Assembly: GCF_022761115.1 (NCBI RefSeq)
Contig: NZ_JAKWJS010000009.1
Coordinates: forward strand, 56,937-120,936
Reading direction: 5' to 3'
Length of the DNA stretch: 64,000 nt
DNA from: Dyella sp. RRB7
GTDB taxonomy: Bacteria; Pseudomonadota; Gammaproteobacteria; Xanthomonadales; Rhodanobacteraceae
Below the pieces are notes generated by a model, which worked only from the letters and a program-made list of their open reading frames with translations, was not told the DNA's origin and did no database searches. Positions 48,496 to 59,636 of the stretch are shown one piece after another; within the stretch, counting starts at the first letter, position 1; each line of letters begins with the position of its first letter. Both the position numbers and the translations under genes were made by a program.

Positions 48496-48582
48496 GGGAT
48501 GTCCTTGAGAAGTGATGGGTGACTCTTGAGTGTGGCGGCGCGGCGCACGGTGCGCGCGTGACTAAAGTCAGGGCTGCGCAGT

Positions 48583-48605
48583 CCCTCTCCCCGGAGGGGA
48601 GAGGG
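48583..48605. terminator. Perfect GC-rich hairpin between hppA and the prolyl oligopeptidase gene
   Basis: CCCTCTCCCC (48583-48592), loop GGA, GGGGAGAGGG (48596-48605), a 10-bp perfect stem 26 bp after the hppA stop. There is no T tract, so it may be a processing or stability element, or one of the dispersed palindromes of this lineage, rather than a classical terminator. Confidence 0.5.
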
Positions 48606-48630
48606 CGCACGCGTGCCGGACGCCGTTCGG

Positions 48631-50679
<2,049 letters not shown>

Positions 50680-50973
50680 CGGAGCCTCCCCATGAGTGGT
50701 AACCACATCGTCGGGACCCGCCACCGGCACCCCGACACGGCGGCCGCCCTTGCGGGCGGTCATGGGCGAGTATAGGCAGAGGTTCACGACAGTCGTGTTG
50801 TGCGACGCAATACCCGCACTGGGTAGCCCTTTCGCCAGGCTCCGATGCCGATGTGCGTCTACATGGCTAGGGGCGAAATCCCGAGCAACAGCCGGGTCGC
50901 CAAGCATGGATGCAACGCGACCCAGGCCTACGCGGACTCATACCGCGGCCCGGATCGCTTCCAGCCGCGAAGC

Positions 50974-52242
50974 TCAGCCCGCCAAGGGGGCGAGTTTGCG
51001 CGCGACCGCGGCATTCTTCAGCGCCACGTAGCGCGGCAGCCCGTCTTTGCCATACGGCAGCGGCGCCTCGCCCTGGATCAGCGGCGCCAGGTAACGCCGT
51101 GCCGCGGCGGTGATGCCGAAACCGTCGCGGGTGAGAAAGCCGGCCGGCATCTTCTTCTCCCGGTTGGCGATCTTGGCCAACGGGGCGGGCTCGATCTTCC
51201 AGCGGTAGGGTGCGTCGCTGTGACGCACGATCACCGGCATCACCGCATTCATGCCGGCCAGCGCGTACTCGACCGCCGCCTTGCCCACGGCATAGGCCTG
51301 GTCGGCATCGGTTTTCGAGGCGAGGTGACGCGCGGAGCGCTGCAGGTAGTCGGGCAGGGCCCAGTGGTATTTGTAGCCGAGTTTCTCCTTCACCAGCGAT
51401 GCCAGTACCGGCGCGACACCGCCCAACTGGCTATGGCCGAACGCATCGCGCGTGCCTGCCTCGGCGAGGAACTGGCCTTCCGCATTGCGGATGCCTTCGG
51501 ACGCCACCACGGTGCACCAGCCCACGCGCTCCACCGTCGCCTTAACCTTGGCCAGGAACGCCGCCTCGTCGAATACCCGCTCGGGGAACAGGATCAGGTG
51601 CGGCGGCGCATCGGCACCCTCGCCGGCCAGCCCGGCGGCGGCGGCGATCCAGCCGGCGTGGCGGCCCATCACTTCGAGGATGAATACCTTGGTCGAGGTA
51701 TCGGCCATGGAGGCGACGTCGAGGCTCGCCTCCAGCGTGGAGACGGCGGTGTACTTGGCTACCGAGCCGAAGCCCGGGCAGCAATCGGTGACGGCCAGGT
51801 CGTTGTCCACTGTCTTGGGCACGCCGATGCAACGGATGTCGTAGCCCATGGCCTTGCCCAACTGCGAGATCTTCAGCGCCGTGTCGGCCGAATCGTTGCC
51901 GCCGTTGTAGAGGAACCAGCGGATGTCGTGGGCGCGGAACACCTCGATCAGCCGCTCGTACTCGGCGCGGCTGGCCTCCAGCGACTTGAGCTTGTAGCGG
52001 CACGAACCAAACGCGCCGCCGGGCGTGTGGCGCAAGGCGGCGATGGCGGATTTCGATTCCTTCGAGGTATCGATCAACTCCTCGCGCAGCGCCCCGAGAA
52101 TGCCGTTGCGGGCCGCATAGACCTGCACGCCTTGCGCGCGCGCCGCCTCGATCACGCCGGCCGCGGTGGCGTTGATCACGGCGGTCACGCCGCCGGATTG
52201 GGCATACAACAGGCGGCCTGCGGGGCGGGTTTTCGGCTTCAT
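50974..52242 (-). CDS. pfp: PPi-dependent 6-phosphofructokinase
   Basis: A reversible phosphofructokinase using PPi instead of ATP, 422 residues. PPi use is indicated by P-K-T-V-D-N-D (ATP enzymes have PGT at this place) and by the GGNDS loop. The glycine-rich start LLYAQSGGVTAVINATAAGV, the LEVMGRHAGWIAA segment and GFGITAAARRYLAPLI fit the family. ATG 52242 is used; an in-frame TTG lies at 52251. It begins 5 bp after a VOC gene and precedes hppA, a pairing known in methanotrophs and other proteobacteria. Confidence 0.94.
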   Translation of the reverse strand: MKPKTRPAGRLLYAQSGGVTAVINATAAGVIEAARAQGVQVYAARNGILGALREELIDTSKESKSAIAALRHTPGGAFGSCRYKLKSLEASRAEYERLIEVFRAHDIRWFLYNGGNDSADTALKISQLGKAMGYDIRCIGVPKTVDNDLAVTDCCPGFGSVAKYTAVSTLEASLDVASMADTSTKVFILEVMGRHAGWIAAAAGLAGEGADAPPHLILFPERVFDEAAFLAKVKATVERVGWCTVVASEGIRNAEGQFLAEAGTRDAFGHSQLGGVAPVLASLVKEKLGYKYHWALPDYLQRSARHLASKTDADQAYAVGKAAVEYALAGMNAVMPVIVRHSDAPYRWKIEPAPLAKIANREKKMPAGFLTRDGFGITAAARRYLAPLIQGEAPLPYGKDGLPRYVALKNAAVARKLAPLAG

Positions 52243-52247
52243 GGGTA

Positions 52248-52676
52248 TCAATCCGGTAGGGCGAGGTTGCCGTGATCATCAAACACGAAGTAGGGATTGA
52301 AAGCGAATTCCCACAGATGGCCATCCGGGTCGGCGATATAGCTGGAGTAGCCGCCCCAGAACGCTTCTTGCGGCGGCTTGACGGCACGCGCGCCGGCGGC
52401 CAGTGCCTCGGCGAACCACGCATCCACTTCGGCCTTGGAACGCGCATTGCGCGCCAGGGTGACGCCGGAGAAACCGTTGGGTAGGTCCTCGGCGAGTGCG
52501 TCCTCGGCCAGGGCGGTGCGGCCGTAGAGGGCCAGTACCCCTGAGCCGCCTTTCAAGAAGACGATGTTCTCGTTGCTGGTGGAGGATGCCTTCCAGCCAA
52601 GTGCCTCGTAGAAGCGCCGTGCGCGTGAAAGGTCGTTGACGCCGAGTGTGACGATATGGATTTGCGGAGCCTTCAT
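52248..52676 (-). CDS. Glyoxalase/VOC-superfamily protein
   Basis: A 142-residue vicinal-oxygen-chelate protein: IHIVTLGVNDLSRARRFYEALGWKAS at the start and GYSSYIADPDGHLWEFAFNPYFVFDD at the end. It resembles uncharacterised VOC proteins related to bleomycin-resistance and glyoxalase folds. ATG 52676 has a GGGA ribosome-binding site 7 nt away; ATG 52682 is possible. It ends 5 bp before pfp, so it shares that operon, which is the only clue to function. The reaction is unknown. Confidence 0.85.
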   Translation of the reverse strand: MKAPQIHIVTLGVNDLSRARRFYEALGWKASSTSNENIVFLKGGSGVLALYGRTALAEDALAEDLPNGFSGVTLARNARSKAEVDAWFAEALAAGARAVKPPQEAFWGGYSSYIADPDGHLWEFAFNPYFVFDDHGNLALPD

Positions 52677-52906
52677 GGCCATTTCCCTACCTATGGGTGA
52701 GCATTTCGTAGCGTAATCCCGGCCTGCACCGTGTTTCCCGTGACAATCGGGTGTCATCAGTAACTCGTTGTGAAACAGGTATTTGGTTCCCTGCGACGGT
52801 TCGCGTCGTTTGACGGCACCCCCCGCAGAAGCTAATTTGAACGCCAATTTTCTTGCATCCGGCGGGAACCGCAGCCTGCGGTGACTCGTGGATACCTTGG
52901 AGCATT

Positions 52907-53491
52907 ATGCGACTCGTCCTACTCGGTCCGCCCGGCTCGGGCAAAGGCACCCAGGCCGCCCGGCTGAAGGTTGAACTCGGTGTGCCGCACATCTCGACCG
53001 GCGACATGCTGCGCGCGGCGGTGGCGGCGGGCACCCCGCAAGGCCTCAAGGCCAAGGAAGTGATGAACGCCGGCAAGCTGGTGTCCGACGACATCCTGCT
53101 GGGCATGCTGGAAGAGCGCCTCGCGCAGGACGATGTCAAGAACGGTTTTATCCTCGACGGTTATCCGCGCAACCTGGCGCAGGCCGATGCGCTCGATCAC
53201 CTGCTGGCCAAGATCGGCCAGCCGCTGGACGCGGTGGTGAAGCTCGAGGTGCCCAACGAAGTGATCATTGCCCGCTGCGAAATCCGCTTCAAGGCCGAAC
53301 ATCGCCACGACGACGATCCGGAAGTGGTGCGCGATCGCCTGAAGGTCTATGCCGAGCAGACCGCGCCGGTCGCCGATTTCTTCGCCCGCCGCGGCAAGCT
53401 GCAGGTGGTCGACGGCGTGGGTGAGCTCGACGAGGTCACCGCACGCGTCAAGCGCGCACTCACCAGCGAATCGGCCGCCGCCAACGGCTGA
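52907..53491 (+). CDS. adk: Adenylate kinase, short-LID type
   Basis: AMP + ATP to 2 ADP phosphotransferase, cytoplasmic. The P-loop GPPGSGKGT is at residues 7-15, and ISTGDMLRAAV and FILDGYPRNLAQA follow. The region after EVIIARCEIRFKAEHRHDDDPEVV is short, so this 194-residue enzyme lacks the long LID insert of E. coli Adk, as in Xanthomonas enzymes. The 230 bp upstream separate it from the divergent VOC/pfp operon. mpl follows 88 bp downstream. Confidence 0.97.
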   Translation: MRLVLLGPPGSGKGTQAARLKVELGVPHISTGDMLRAAVAAGTPQGLKAKEVMNAGKLVSDDILLGMLEERLAQDDVKNGFILDGYPRNLAQADALDHLLAKIGQPLDAVVKLEVPNEVIIARCEIRFKAEHRHDDDPEVVRDRLKVYAEQTAPVADFFARRGKLQVVDGVGELDEVTARVKRALTSESAAANG

Positions 53492-53579
53492 CGCTTGGGG
53501 CCGCCGCAAGGCGGCCCGTTGCGTTCGAAGGGCCGGCCTGCGTTGCGCCGGTGCCTGATCTTCTCCCAACAGGTAAGCC

Positions 53580-54935
53580 ATGCGTCTGCATATCCTCGGC
53601 ATCTGCGGCACCTTCATGGGCGGCGTCGCCGCGCTGGCGCGCGAGCTTGGCCTCAGCGTGGAAGGCTCCGACGCCAACGTCTATCCGCCGATGAGCACCC
53701 AGCTCGAATCGCTGGGCATCCGCCTGATGGACGGCTACAAGGCCGACTACCTCAAGCCGGCGCCCGACCTGGTGGTGGTCGGCAACGCGATGGTACGCGG
53801 CAACCCCGCCGTGGAGTACATGCTCGACGCGCAGCTGCGCTACATCTCCGGCCCGCAATGGCTGGGCGATACGCTGCTGCCCGGGCGCGAAGTGCTGGCG
53901 GTGGCCGGCACCCACGGCAAGACCACCACCACCAGCCTGCTGGCACACCTGCTGGAAAGCGCGGGCCTGGCGCCGGGCTTCCTGATTGGCGGCGTGCCGG
54001 GCAATTTCGATGTCTCGGCACGCGTGGGCAGCGGCAAGCCCTTCGTGATCGAGGCGGACGAATACGACAGCGCGTTCTTCGACAAGCGCTCCAAGTTCGT
54101 GCACTACCGCCCGCGCATCGCCATCCTCAACAACCTCGAATACGACCACGCGGACATCTTTCCCGACGTGGCCGCCATCCAGCGCCAGTTCCATCATCTG
54201 GTACGCACCGTGCCGGGCAATGGGCGGCTGATCGTCAACGCGCACGATCATCATCTCGCCGAAGTGCTGGCGATGGGCTGCTGGACACCCGTGGAAACCT
54301 TCGGCATCGGCCAGGGCGACTGGCAGGCGGAACTGCTCGCGGCCGATGGCTCGTCCTTTGTCGTGCGGCGCCGGGGCGAGCGGATCGGTGAGGTGCACTG
54401 GTCGCTGCTGGGCAATCACAGCGTGATGAATGCGCTGGCGGCCTTGGCCGCCGCCACCGCGGCAGGCGCCGATCCACGCGCACTGTTGCCGGCCTTCGCC
54501 AGCTTCGAGAGCGTCAAGCGACGCATGGAAGTGGTGGGCGAGGTGGGTGGCGTGCGCGTGTACGACGACTTCGCGCATCACCCCACCGCCATCGCCACCA
54601 CCTTGGCCGGCTTGCGCGCCAAGGTGGGCAAGGCGCGCATCCTGGTGGCGCTGGAGCCGCGCTCCAATTCGATGCGACTGGGTGCGCATGCCGAGGCGCT
54701 GGCGCCATCCCTTGCCGATGCCGATGCGGTGGTGTTCTTGCATCGTCCGGAGTTGCCGTGGGATGCCGGGCGCGTCACCGGCGCCTTGAATGGCCGCGGC
54801 AGCACGGCACCGACCGTCGATGCGCTGATCGCCGCGTTGCGCGATCAGGTACGCGTTGGTGATCACGTGGTCTTTATGTCGAACGGTGGTTTTGAGGGAG
54901 CGCCGAGGCGTTTCGTGGAAGCGTTGCGATCCTGA
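53580..54935 (+). CDS. mpl: UDP-N-acetylmuramate:L-alanyl-gamma-D-glutamyl-meso-diaminopimelate ligase
   Basis: Mpl re-attaches recycled murein tripeptide to UDP-MurNAc, a peptidoglycan-recycling step. The 451-residue Mur ligase has the N-terminal GICGTFMGGVAALARELG, the ATP-binding GTHGKTTTTSLLAHLLE near residue 110, EADEYDSAFFDKRSKFVHYRPRIAILNNLEYDHADIFPD, and DDFAHHPTAIATTLAGLR in the C-terminal domain. All are strongly Mpl-specific rather than MurC. An ordinary, complete gene. Confidence 0.96.
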   Translation: MRLHILGICGTFMGGVAALARELGLSVEGSDANVYPPMSTQLESLGIRLMDGYKADYLKPAPDLVVVGNAMVRGNPAVEYMLDAQLRYISGPQWLGDTLLPGREVLAVAGTHGKTTTTSLLAHLLESAGLAPGFLIGGVPGNFDVSARVGSGKPFVIEADEYDSAFFDKRSKFVHYRPRIAILNNLEYDHADIFPDVAAIQRQFHHLVRTVPGNGRLIVNAHDHHLAEVLAMGCWTPVETFGIGQGDWQAELLAADGSSFVVRRRGERIGEVHWSLLGNHSVMNALAALAAATAAGADPRALLPAFASFESVKRRMEVVGEVGGVRVYDDFAHHPTAIATTLAGLRAKVGKARILVALEPRSNSMRLGAHAEALAPSLADADAVVFLHRPELPWDAGRVTGALNGRGSTAPTVDALIAALRDQVRVGDHVVFMSNGGFEGAPRRFVEALRS

Positions 54936-55049
54936 TGGGGGCTTTGGTGGTTCGGGTGTGATGGACTTCTTTTTGTGGCGATAACGCCACAAACTGAGCC
55001 CCCATCACAGCCAAGGCACACCCCGCAGCCCACGCGATAAACTCCCCGC

Positions 55050-55652
55050 ATGGCAGCCCACACCCCCGCCACCGATCTGCCCTTGTTCCCGCTCGGCACC
55101 GTGCTCTATCCCGGTGGCCAGCTGCCGTTGCGCATCTTCGAGCCGCGTTATCTGGACATGGTGCGTGAATGCGCGCGCAAGGACAGCCCGTTTGGCGTGT
55201 GCCTGATCCTGGAAGGAAACGAAGTGGGCGCGCCGGCCGTGCCTGCGGCGGTGGGCACGCTCGCGCGCATTACCGATTTCCACAATCGCGAGGACGGCTT
55301 GCTGGGCATCGTCATCGAAGGCGGCTTGCGTTTTCGCGTGGCGCGCACGCGGGTGCGCTCGGATGGGCTGGTGCGTGGCGATGCGGAGCTGTGGCCGGAA
55401 GAGGCGGCGCAACCGGTGCCGGTGGAGTTTGCCCTGTTGCAGTCGATTCTCGAACGCCTGGTCGAGACCATGGCGCCGCTGTGGCGCCATGCGCCGCGTG
55501 AGCGCTACGACGATGCCGGCTGGCTGGGTTTTCGCCTGTCGGAGTTGTTGCCGCTGCACCCCGACGAACAGCAGCGCATGCTGGAATTGACCGATCCGCT
55601 GCGACGGCTGGCGGAGCTGCGGGATATCCTGCCGCGCTTCCAGAAAGCCTAA
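55050..55652 (+). CDS. Lon N-terminal-domain (substrate-binding) protein
   Basis: A 200-residue protein consisting only of a Lon-protease N-terminal domain: LPLFPLGTVLYPGGQLPLRIFEPRYLDMVRECARKDSPFGVCLI, then GTLARITDFHNREDGLLGIVIEGGLRFRVART, and a helical tail. It has no ATPase or protease domain. Such stand-alone LON proteins are common and of unknown role, probably in protein binding. It sits 114 bp after mpl and may be monocistronic. Confidence 0.92.
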   Translation: MAAHTPATDLPLFPLGTVLYPGGQLPLRIFEPRYLDMVRECARKDSPFGVCLILEGNEVGAPAVPAAVGTLARITDFHNREDGLLGIVIEGGLRFRVARTRVRSDGLVRGDAELWPEEAAQPVPVEFALLQSILERLVETMAPLWRHAPRERYDDAGWLGFRLSELLPLHPDEQQRMLELTDPLRRLAELRDILPRFQKA

Positions 55653-55725
55653 GTCGATCACCACTTTCGCAACGATCATGGCCCGAGGTTCTACACTTTG
55701 CCTTTTCGTGGCGGAGACGCAGTTC

Positions 55726-56544
55726 ATGGGCAGCCTGTCTGGCAAGACCTTGTTCATCACCGGCGCATCGCGCGGCATCGGCCTGGCGATTGCACTGCGC
55801 GCCGCCCGCGATGGCGCCAATATCGCCATCGCCGCCAAGAGCAGCGTGCCCAACCCCAAGCTGCCCGGCACCATCCATAGCGCCGCAGCCGAAATCGAGG
55901 CGGCTGGCGGCAAGGCGCTGCCGATCAAGTGCGACATTCGCGAGGAAGCCGAGGTGCAGGCTGCCGTGGCGGCCACGGTGGAGGCGTTCGGCGGCATCGA
56001 CATCCTGGTCAACAACGCCAGTGCGATCTGGCTGGCCGGCGCGCTCGACACGCCGATGAAGCGCTTCGACCTGATGCAGCAGGTCAACGCACGCGGCAGC
56101 TTTCTCTGCGCGCAGGCCTGCCTGCCGCACCTGCTGAAGGCGGCCAACCCGCACATCCTCACGCTGGCGCCGCCGCCGTCGCTCGACCCCAAATGGTGGG
56201 CGCCGCATACGGGCTACACGCTGGCCAAGATGGGCATGAGCTTTGTCACGCTGGGCCTGGCCGGCGAGTTCGGCCCCAAGGGCGTGGCGGTGAATGCGCT
56301 GTGGCCGCGCACCATCATCGCTACCGATGCGCTCAACATGATCCCCGGCGTGCAGCTGGCGCGTTGCCGCAAGCCCAGCATCGTGGCGGATGCCGCGCAT
56401 GCCGTATTGACGCGCCCGGCCACCGGTTTTGCCGGCCACTTCCTGATCGATGAAGAGGTGCTGCGCGAAGCCGGCGTCACCGACCTGTCGTCGTATGCGG
56501 TGGAGCCGGGTCAGTCGCTGCTGCCCGACCTGTTCCTGGATTGA
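55726..56544 (+). CDS. SDR-family oxidoreductase, HSDL2-like
   Basis: A 272-residue short-chain dehydrogenase. The NAD(P) motif is TGASRGIG (about residues 13-20), followed by ILVNNASAIWLAG and the catalytic Y-x3-K in GYTLAKMGMS. AAKSSVPNPKLPGTIHSAAAEIEAAGGKALP is the signature of the human HSDL2/citronellol-dehydrogenase-like group, thought to act on fatty or acyl intermediates. ATG 55726 has a GGAG box 10 nt away. It overlaps or abuts the HIT gene, making an SDR-HIT-glyoxalase run. Confidence 0.92.
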   Translation: MGSLSGKTLFITGASRGIGLAIALRAARDGANIAIAAKSSVPNPKLPGTIHSAAAEIEAAGGKALPIKCDIREEAEVQAAVAATVEAFGGIDILVNNASAIWLAGALDTPMKRFDLMQQVNARGSFLCAQACLPHLLKAANPHILTLAPPPSLDPKWWAPHTGYTLAKMGMSFVTLGLAGEFGPKGVAVNALWPRTIIATDALNMIPGVQLARCRKPSIVADAAHAVLTRPATGFAGHFLIDEEVLREAGVTDLSSYAVEPGQSLLPDLFLD

Positions 56545-56549
56545 TCGCG

Positions 56550-57005
56550 GTGGGCTGTCCCTTCTGCGCCATCGTGGCGGGGCGTTTGGAGGCGAGCGTG
56601 GTCGCGCAGACGCCGACGGCGCTCGCTTTCCTCGATCTGCGTCAGGCCGTGCCTGGGCACGTGCTGGTAGTGCCACGCCAGCATGTCGAGGACATCTATG
56701 CGATCGAGCCTGCCGTGGCGGGCGAGGTGATGCAGCTGGGCGTGCGCGTTGCGCAGGCCTTGCGTGCGGTGTTTCAACCGCCCGGGCTCAATCTGTGGCA
56801 ATCCAATGGCGTCGCGGGCGGCCAGGAAGTACCGCACTTTCATCTGCACGTGCAGCCGCGCCGCGCGGCTGACTGCTTGCTTCGTGTCTATCCCGGCGGC
56901 CAGCCGGCGCCGGCGTCGCGCGATGCGCTCGAGCGCATGGCCGAACGCATCCGACTTTCCCTCCCCCTCGACGGCGTTTCCCCAGCGCCCAGGAGCACAC
57001 CATGA
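56550..57005 (+). CDS. HIT-family nucleotide hydrolase
   Basis: A small histidine-triad protein of about 151 residues, cytoplasmic, acting on nucleoside phosphoramidates or dinucleotides. The active-site triad is H96-F-H98-L-H100. The N-terminus [18 protein letters not shown] carries the CxxC often seen in HIT proteins. The start is GTG 56550, or TTG 56541 overlapping the SDR stop. Its own stop overlaps the glyoxalase ATG (ATGA), so these genes are coupled. Confidence 0.92.
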   Translation: MGCPFCAIVAGRLEASVVAQTPTALAFLDLRQAVPGHVLVVPRQHVEDIYAIEPAVAGEVMQLGVRVAQALRAVFQPPGLNLWQSNGVAGGQEVPHFHLHVQPRRAADCLLRVYPGGQPAPASRDALERMAERIRLSLPLDGVSPAPRSTP

Positions 57006-57421
57006 AATACCTCCACACCATGATCCGCATCCGCGATGTCGACGCCAGCCTGCGGTTCTTCTGCGAAGGACTGGGCTTGAAGGAAAACCGCCGCATGGAG
57101 AACGCGGCTGGCAAGTACACCTTGATCTTCCTGTCGGCGCCGGAAACCCCGGACGCCGAGATCGAGCTCACCTACAACTGGGGCTCCACCGAGGATTACG
57201 GCAGCGCCCGCAACTTCGGCCATCTCGCTTTTCGCGTGGATGACATCTACGCCACTTGCGCGCGCCTGCAATCGATGGGCTACACCATCAACCGGCCCCC
57301 CCGTGACGGGCACATGGCTTTCGTGCGCTCGCCCGACCTGATCTCCATCGAGCTGCTGCAGGACGGACACCTGCCCCCGCAGGAGCCGTGGGTATCGATG
57401 CCCAACACCGGCGTCTGGTAA
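57002..57421 (+). CDS. gloA: Glyoxalase I (lactoylglutathione lyase)
   Basis: This enzyme isomerises the methylglyoxal-glutathione hemithioacetal to S-lactoylglutathione. The 139-residue protein has the four metal ligands of the nickel/cobalt-type bacterial enzyme at H5, E55, H74 and E117, in [26 protein letters not shown] and ISIELLQ. It is translationally coupled to the HIT gene by ATGA. Normal length. Confidence 0.93.
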   Translation: MKYLHTMIRIRDVDASLRFFCEGLGLKENRRMENAAGKYTLIFLSAPETPDAEIELTYNWGSTEDYGSARNFGHLAFRVDDIYATCARLQSMGYTINRPPRDGHMAFVRSPDLISIELLQDGHLPPQEPWVSMPNTGVW

Positions 57422-57581
57422 GTCACAGGTACCGGCCGCCTTGCTGTCACCGGGCTTGCGGGTTTCGTGCTCGCCGGCCCGGAGAGGCCGTTCCCTAGGC
57501 CATAGGTGTTAGCCAATGGCCTTCCGTTCGACGGATCTGGCCCATTTGTCGGGTGACTGTCACGTTCGGAGTTGTATATTG

Positions 57582-57597
57582 TGTGATGCATATCACA
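57582..57597 (+). promoter_or_regulatory. Consensus CRP/Clp binding site
   Basis: TGTGA-TGCATA-TCACA at 57582-57597 matches the CRP consensus TGTGA-N6-TCACA exactly, and the arms extend to GTGTGAT/ATCACAC. It is centred about 126 bp upstream of the VpsR-like activator start. In Xanthomonas the CRP homologue Clp binds the same sequence and is released by c-di-GMP. Confidence 0.85.
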
Positions 57598-57688
57598 CTT
57601 TTCTGGTGGTCGCGGGGTAGGTTGACGCGACGGGCGTGGTAACCGGGGGGTAGCCAGAGGTTTGGCTGCGACCGGCCGAAACCTGTGA

Positions 57689-57700
57689 CCCTGATCAGGG
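57689..57700. promoter_or_regulatory. Perfect 12-bp palindrome before the VpsR-like start
   Basis: CCCTGATCAGGG at 57689-57700 is a perfect palindrome directly before the purine-rich ribosome-binding site of the activator gene. Just upstream, AGGTTT-GGC (57658-57666) and GCC-AAACCT (57675-57684) can form a hairpin. These could be an operator or a leader structure; no factor can be named. Confidence 0.4.
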
Positions 57701-57715
57701 GAGGGGGAGGGAGCC

Positions 57716-59056
57716 ATGGCTGTTTTAAGGGAGGAAGCCAGGCGGTGTGTCGTCTGGTTCGGGCAGCCTGACGGCGAAGAACGTGCCGGGCTGGCGAAGG
57801 CGGGATGGATCATCCGTGTGGCTGACGCCCATACGCAAAGTGGCGTCGGCATGCGCAACAACGATACCGTGGTGGCCCTGGCGGACCTTCGCCATGGCGA
57901 TTCGTTGTCGGTCGACGCCATGGCCCGGCTCATGGCCGATCACCCGTGGCTGCCCTGGGTTGCGCTGTTGTCGCCGGAGATGCCGGCGCACGAGCCGCTG
58001 ATCGACCGCATCCTCGAAGCCAGCATCGAATACTTCACCACGCCGGTGGACGTGGACCGTCTGGTCGAGACACTGGCGCGACTGGGGGGCGATCCGCTGC
58101 CGGTGGCCGAGCCTGGCGACATCGGCGTGACCGGGCGCAGCGAGGCCATCCGCAGCGTGGTGGCCAGCATTCGCAAATACGCGCCGGTGGAGCTGCCGGT
58201 GCTGATCACCGGCGAAACCGGCACCGGCAAGGAAGTGGCCGCGCGGGCGCTGCACGGGCTGTCGGCGCGTGCCGACCGGCCCTTCGCGGCGATCAATTGC
58301 GGCGCCTTGCCGCCCAACCTGGTGCAGTCGGAACTGTTCGGCCACGAGCGCGGGGCCTTCACGGGCGCCAATGCGCGACGGATCGGTCATTTCGAGGCGG
58401 CCGCCGGCGGCACGGTATTCCTGGACGAAGTGGGCGACTTGCCGCTGGACGCCCAGACCAGCGTGCTGCGCTTCCTGCAGGAAGGCACGCTGGAACGTGT
58501 GGGCAGCAGCCAGTTGATCAAGCTGGACGTACGCGTGCTGGCCGCCACCCACGTCGACCTGGAGAAGGCGGTGGAGCAGGGCCGCTTCCGCGAGGATCTG
58601 TATTACCGGCTCAACGTGCTGCGCCTGCGCATGCCGGCATTGCGCGAGCGCGAGGACGATGTGGTGCTGCTGGCCCAGCGCTTCCTGGATGCGTTCCGCG
58701 AGCAGCACGGTGGCCGCGCACGCACCTTCAGCGTCACGGCGCGGCGCGCCATGCTCGATTTCGCCTGGCCGGGCAATGTGCGCGAGTTGCTCAACCGCGT
58801 GCAGCGGGCGGCCGTGGTGGCCGAGGATGCGCTCATTACGGTAGACGACCTGGATCTGGCCGAGGTGCTGACCAAGCAGACGGCGCATTCCAGCCTGGGC
58901 AGCACGCGGGTGGCGGCCGAGCGGGACGCGGTGATCGCTTGCCTGCGCGAGAGCCGCTTCAACGTCAGTGAATGCGCGCGCCGCCTCAAGGTATCGCGCG
59001 TCACCATCTACCGGTTGTGCAAAAAGCACCAGCTCGCACTCGACGAACTGCGCTAA
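57716..59056 (+). CDS. VpsR-like AAA+ transcriptional activator (sigma-54 EBP family)
   Basis: A 446-residue enhancer-binding-type regulator. The N-terminal domain (about 1-125) is receiver-like without a recognisable phospho-acceptor site, matching the VpsR domain (FGQPDGEERAGLAKAGW, ASIEYFTTPVDVDRLVETLARLGG). The AAA+ core has GETGTGKE (about 165), G213-A-F-T-G-A for sigma-54 contact, and FLDEVGDLP. A Fis-type helix-turn-helix ends the protein. Vibrio VpsR binds c-di-GMP and switches on biofilm polysaccharide; V. cholerae VpsR has GSFTGA, while this one has the canonical GAFTGA. The upstream Clp site adds a second c-di-GMP link. Targets are unknown. Confidence 0.9.
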   Translation: MAVLREEARRCVVWFGQPDGEERAGLAKAGWIIRVADAHTQSGVGMRNNDTVVALADLRHGDSLSVDAMARLMADHPWLPWVALLSPEMPAHEPLIDRILEASIEYFTTPVDVDRLVETLARLGGDPLPVAEPGDIGVTGRSEAIRSVVASIRKYAPVELPVLITGETGTGKEVAARALHGLSARADRPFAAINCGALPPNLVQSELFGHERGAFTGANARRIGHFEAAAGGTVFLDEVGDLPLDAQTSVLRFLQEGTLERVGSSQLIKLDVRVLAATHVDLEKAVEQGRFREDLYYRLNVLRLRMPALREREDDVVLLAQRFLDAFREQHGGRARTFSVTARRAMLDFAWPGNVRELLNRVQRAAVVAEDALITVDDLDLAEVLTKQTAHSSLGSTRVAAERDAVIACLRESRFNVSECARRLKVSRVTIYRLCKKHQLALDELR

Positions 59057-59124
59057 ACCATCCCCTTCGCAGGAGAGGCCGCCTGGCTGGCGCCATCGCA
59101 GGCCGCCGCACGGGCGCGCGTGCG

Positions 59125-59211
59125 CTGGAGTGAGCGGCGGATGCTCGCGAAGCATGGCTGGTTGGGCGCCTATCCACCCACGTGGCAGCAAGCACCCGCC
59201 GCTCACTCCAG
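59125..59211. repeat. 16-bp perfect inverted repeat enclosing a hairpin
   Basis: CTGGAGTGAGCGGCGG (59125-59140) recurs as its exact complement CCGCCGCTCACTCCAG (59196-59211), 55 bp apart. Inside lies a second hairpin ATGCT-CGCGA-AGCAT (59141-59155). It starts about 70 bp after the VpsR-like gene and could act as a terminator, a small RNA or a miniature mobile-element remnant. No flanking target duplication was seen. Confidence 0.7.
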
Positions 59212-59250
59212 GCATCCGTGCGTCGTTCGGTGGTGGGCCGAAAGAGGAAG

Positions 59251-59281
59251 GCCCCCGGCCCGCAGGGGTCGGGCCGGGGGC
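59251..59281 (+). terminator. GC-rich hairpin downstream of the inverted repeat
   Basis: GCCCCCGGCCC (59251-59261) pairs with GGGCCGGGGGC (59271-59281) across a 9-nt loop, an 11-bp stem. Only a short CTTCC tail follows, so a weak terminator or processing signal is the best reading. Confidence 0.5.
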
Positions 59282-59636
59282 TTCCATTGGTGCCCCGGCC
59301 ACAGGGGTTGCCGGGTTACCGCCCTTGTTACCGCCTTGCGGCGGAATTCTGCTTGAACCACCCACCTGTCCGTAAAGCGCTGCTGTCGGACATGGGGGAG
59401 ATAACCGTTGCCAGCTGCGAGGTTCGCGCCGACCTTGCCCTGGGCCATCCAAAGGCGTCGCCAAACCGCCGCCGCGGGTATCCGTGCCGCGGTGTTCGGT
59501 GCGTAGTCGCAGCTGGCCTTTCCCCCTTCCCGCCTGTACGGGGGAGATGGAGCAAGCGATGTGCCAACATCGCCGAATGGCTCAACCACGCGGGCCATGT
59601 GACCAAGGGTGTCGTAGTGAAGCAGGCCGCGGCGTG

